From: Chara braunii
Lineage: Eukaryota > Streptophyta > Charophyceae > Charales > Characeae
Length of the DNA stretch: 28,095 nt
Assembly: GCA_003427395.1 (NCBI GenBank)
Contig: BFEA01000734.1
Location: 115,203-143,297 of the forward strand
Reading direction: 5' to 3'
A model generated the notes under the pieces. That model ran no database searches. It saw only the letters and a list, made by a program, of their open reading frames with translations, and was not told the origin of the DNA. Positions 25,896 to 28,095 of the stretch are shown in pieces; the first letter of the stretch is position 1; every line of letters starts with the position of its first letter. The position numbers and the translations under genes were made by a program.

Positions 25896-26575
25896 AAAAG
25901 AGGCCTGAAAGACCGTCCTGTCCATATTCGACAGATCTTTAAATTGGTTGGGCGACGTTGTGTCTTCGCCACGCAGCCTTTCGAAAGAAGTTATTTCGAA
26001 AAGGTTTCGAAAGGTGGCAGATTGGCTGGCGTCAAAAGTCGTTTCGAAGAGATGAAATCCTCCTGTCTGTCACGAGCGCTTCCTCGGAAGACCTCGAGTG
26101 GGCTCGTGAAAAGGCCCACTCGAAATGGTTGATTGGCAAAAAGAACAGGAAAAAAAATGGGGGATTACAAGGGTCTGGCTCCACTACTCTGGACATGCAC
26201 AAAAGACAAATTATGTTCTGGCCAAAGATTCACACTCTCGTTTTACACACGTCGAGAACAGTGGAGCCGGGTCGTAATGTGCATATAGAAAGACCTCAGT
26301 GTTTCGAAAGTCTGTGCGGCGAAGGGGGGAATTCCTTTCAACGAGCCGCCTTTCGAAAAAGTATGACACCTTTCGTCGCTTTCGGAATTTAAACGCCTTC
26401 ATTCCAAAGGTTGTGTTGCGAACCTAATAGTCCTTCGGGATATATTAGCAAAATTGTCAAAAAAAAAAAGAGAAAAAAAAAAGAACTGAATTGAAAGTCT
26501 TCTTCATCTAGGTTACTGTTTTGCTCTTGCAAGGTAAGCTATGGTTTCAAAAGGTTGGAGGTTATGTGGGGACAA
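25896..26575. other. Unassigned region with clustered TTTCGAAA palindromes
   Basis: The octamer TTTCGAAA occurs at 25979, 25994, 26005, 26302 and 26351, with near matches around 26043. A 144-codon plus-strand frame (25958-26392) covers much of it but is basic, lacks recognisable motifs and is shaped by the repeated palindromes. After 26400 the sequence is A-rich. The repeats could be subterminal sites of a DNA transposon; this is speculation. Confidence 0.5.
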
Positions 26576-26922
26576 CTAACTGCCATTTCGTCAAAATGGA
26601 CATCTTTTATTATTTGAACGAAATTGAAACCGAGTTTTTTGGCCGAAAACTCGTCAAAATTTGTTGTTCCTGAGGGTCCGGCATTTGTAAAACGCTTGAC
26701 CCTCTGGTTGTACATGGACCTAACTTGAGACCAAGTACCTCCAGGCAGTCCTGCCTGGAGATTCCTGGTCTCAAGCTAGGTCCATGTANAGCCAGGAGGT
26801 CCANNGTTGTAAAATGCTNGACCCTTAGGAACAACAAATTTTGACGAGTTTNCGGCCAAAAAAATCAGTTTCAATTTCGTTCAAAAAATAGAAAATGTCA
26901 ATTTTGACGAAATGGTCGTTAG
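26576..26922. mobile_element. 347-bp foldback (inverted-repeat) element
   Basis: Two arms of about 170 bp pair almost completely, from CTAAC at 26576 to GTTAG at 26922, around the centre CTCCAGGCAG-TC-CTGCCTGGAG near 26750. Shared arm blocks include CCATTTCGTCAAAAT, GAACGAAATTGAAAC and AACTCGTCAAAATTTGTTGT. It holds no coding sequence. TA can be read as a target duplication at both ends, as for Tc1/mariner-type MITEs, but other placements are possible. Several Ns fall in the right arm. Confidence 0.88.
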
Positions 26923-27465
26923 CTCTTCTCCACAGAGGCAGCACAAGGAGGGAGGTGCTCGCCTTGTAGGGGTAAGGTCAGATGAGGGGGACTGCACTAG
27001 TCTGGGGCTGGGAAGAACGATAGGGTCACATCATCTCCCGGCGGTGGCAGATTGGGCAGGCATTGGCTTGAGGTATACCTGTAGGGGGAGGTGGTTCCCT
27101 CGAGGGATTAATGGCAGTGGGGGGGTTCTGTCTTGTTGAGGCTGATTGGTATTGCCTGTTATGAGGTGATTCAAATCAGCGATGGCAGTAAGAAGGGACG
27201 AGGCGAGAAAGTAGGGGGAAAAAAGGAGGAGGAAAGAGGAAGACAAAGCAACATTAATCATCATCATTTATGTTCAGCATTGGTCACTTTCCATCACCAT
27301 GATGGTTATCTGCTTAGGGTTCTTTCATAATCGGATCCCCATTTCCTAGGTGTTCTTATTGAATTAGCTTATTTTCAATCTAATCAGTGTTAGTATAATT
27401 GCCTACGTCGGGTGGACTCCAGATCGACACTGGTCGGTGCAGGGGCATTGCTTTGTAACCTGTTT
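26923..27465. other. No recognisable gene
   Basis: G-rich at first, then AT-rich, with an A/G-rich run near 27190-27250. Short frames on both strands lack motifs. Confidence 0.5.
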
Positions 27466-27945
27466 TTAGAAGTTTGAGACATGTAGGAGAGTGAGGACTG
27501 TTGAGGGAGGAAAGCAGGCTGATAACTTGACCAATGTGTTACATGCCCAGTTGGGCGATGTAGATATATAGCCAAGGATCCACAATGTGATGAAAAGGAC
27601 TAAATGGACAATGCAATGCCAGTGGAATCTCAACAAGCAGTGTACATCCTCATACATACAAAAATGGCACTTCGTAGCGCAGTGGAAGACTTGGATATAA
27701 GCCCTGACCTGACCAGGACTGACCTCTCTCACGTAGTACCACACAGCGTAGCGGAATACTAGAATACCAAGAACTAGCCCAATCAATGTCCCAATCCAGA
27801 CCAAACATACATCATCCTCATCATAAGGTGTGCAGGGGCCTGGCGCTACACACAGGAAGAATGCGCCAGGTCCATGCCATACACAGATAAAGAGGAGGGG
27901 ATCAGATGAAGAAGAGGGGGGAGATGGGAATGGTCTTTGGTACAA
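27466..27945 (-). other. Hydrophobic open frame, possible membrane-protein exon
   Basis: A minus-strand frame of about 159 codons without an in-frame ATG near its start contains two clear transmembrane-like segments: VWIGTLIGLVLGILVFRYAV (about 27770) and IVHLVLFITLWILGYIS. Between them are a polar, Cys/His-rich loop and before them a Pro/Ser-rich stretch. A pyrimidine-rich run ending TGTGTGTAG lies just ahead of the first segment on that strand and would make a plausible 3' splice site, so this could be an internal or last exon. Family is unknown. Hydrophobic frames also arise by chance, and I see no conserved motif. Confidence 0.22.
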
Positions 27946-28095
27946 GTCCCAGATAATCCCTCGTCAAATGTCTGAAGCCCAATGTCGAGTCTGGATCCAA
28001 ATGTCACCAATCCCTCTCTCCCGTAGTCTGCTGATGCAGTGAAGTCAGGTAGCGAGAGGGTTAGGGGGAGATGGTGGACTGAGAAGAGGAAGAAG
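27946..28095. other. No recognisable feature at right edge
   Basis: The last 150 bases are GA-rich on the plus strand with no motif that I can assign. Confidence 0.5.

Overview
This window looks like repeat-rich nuclear DNA of a streptophyte, most plausibly a charophyte green alga such as Chara. That is an inference from the style of the retrotransposon proteins, not a database match. The reasons are decayed Ty3/gypsy gag-pol remains, L1-like LINE ORF2 fragments, Pol III-promoter SINEs, TA-flanked inverted-repeat elements, degenerate minisatellites, TTTAGGG-like telomeric strings and no bacterial operon structure. Single ambiguous bases (N) cluster inside several of the repeats.

Layout. 1-1215 (-): chromodomain-type gypsy integrase fragment running off the left edge. 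1216-2600: non-coding, rich in short hairpins. 2601-3224: first copy of a 0.62-kb LTR-like repeat. 3390-3960 (-): integrase remnant of another LTR element. 4327-4586: minisatellite of exactly 20 units of 13 bp. 6548-8458 (+): three consecutive small ORFs, two of them paralogous, separated by 12-bp and 14-bp periodic arrays. These are the only apparently intact, non-transposon protein genes in the window. 8805-9120 (-): SINE-like element. 9170-10610: poly-C tracts, a train of hairpins, a pyrimidine tract, a thrice-repeated 40-bp motif and telomere-like repeats. 10775-11302: gag-like frame with one stop. 11206-13364: purine-rich non-coding block with a 26-bp minisatellite, about 160-bp tandem repeats and several perfect hairpins.

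13365-19290 (+) is a long, decayed gypsy gag-pol (zinc knuckle, protease, RT, RNase H), truncated before its integrase. Two oppositely oriented copies of a ~520-bp terminal-inverted-repeat element are inserted in it, and removing each one restores the host protein sequence. The second copy of the LTR-like repeat (19315-19930) abuts the truncation.

20310-21620 (+) and 21660-25300 (-) are two LINE ORF2 pseudogenes lying tail to tail. A tRNA-headed SINE follows at 25525-25895, then a 0.4-kb stretch with five copies of the palindrome TTTCGAAA, a 347-bp near-perfect foldback element (26576-26922), and mostly uninterpretable sequence to the right edge.

Apart from the three-ORF cluster at 6.5-8.5 kb, everything recognisable is mobile-element debris. 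The cluster is the best candidate for an undescribed gene family. I recognise no known domain in it. The evidence that it is real is protein-level conservation between its first two members despite synonymous codon divergence.
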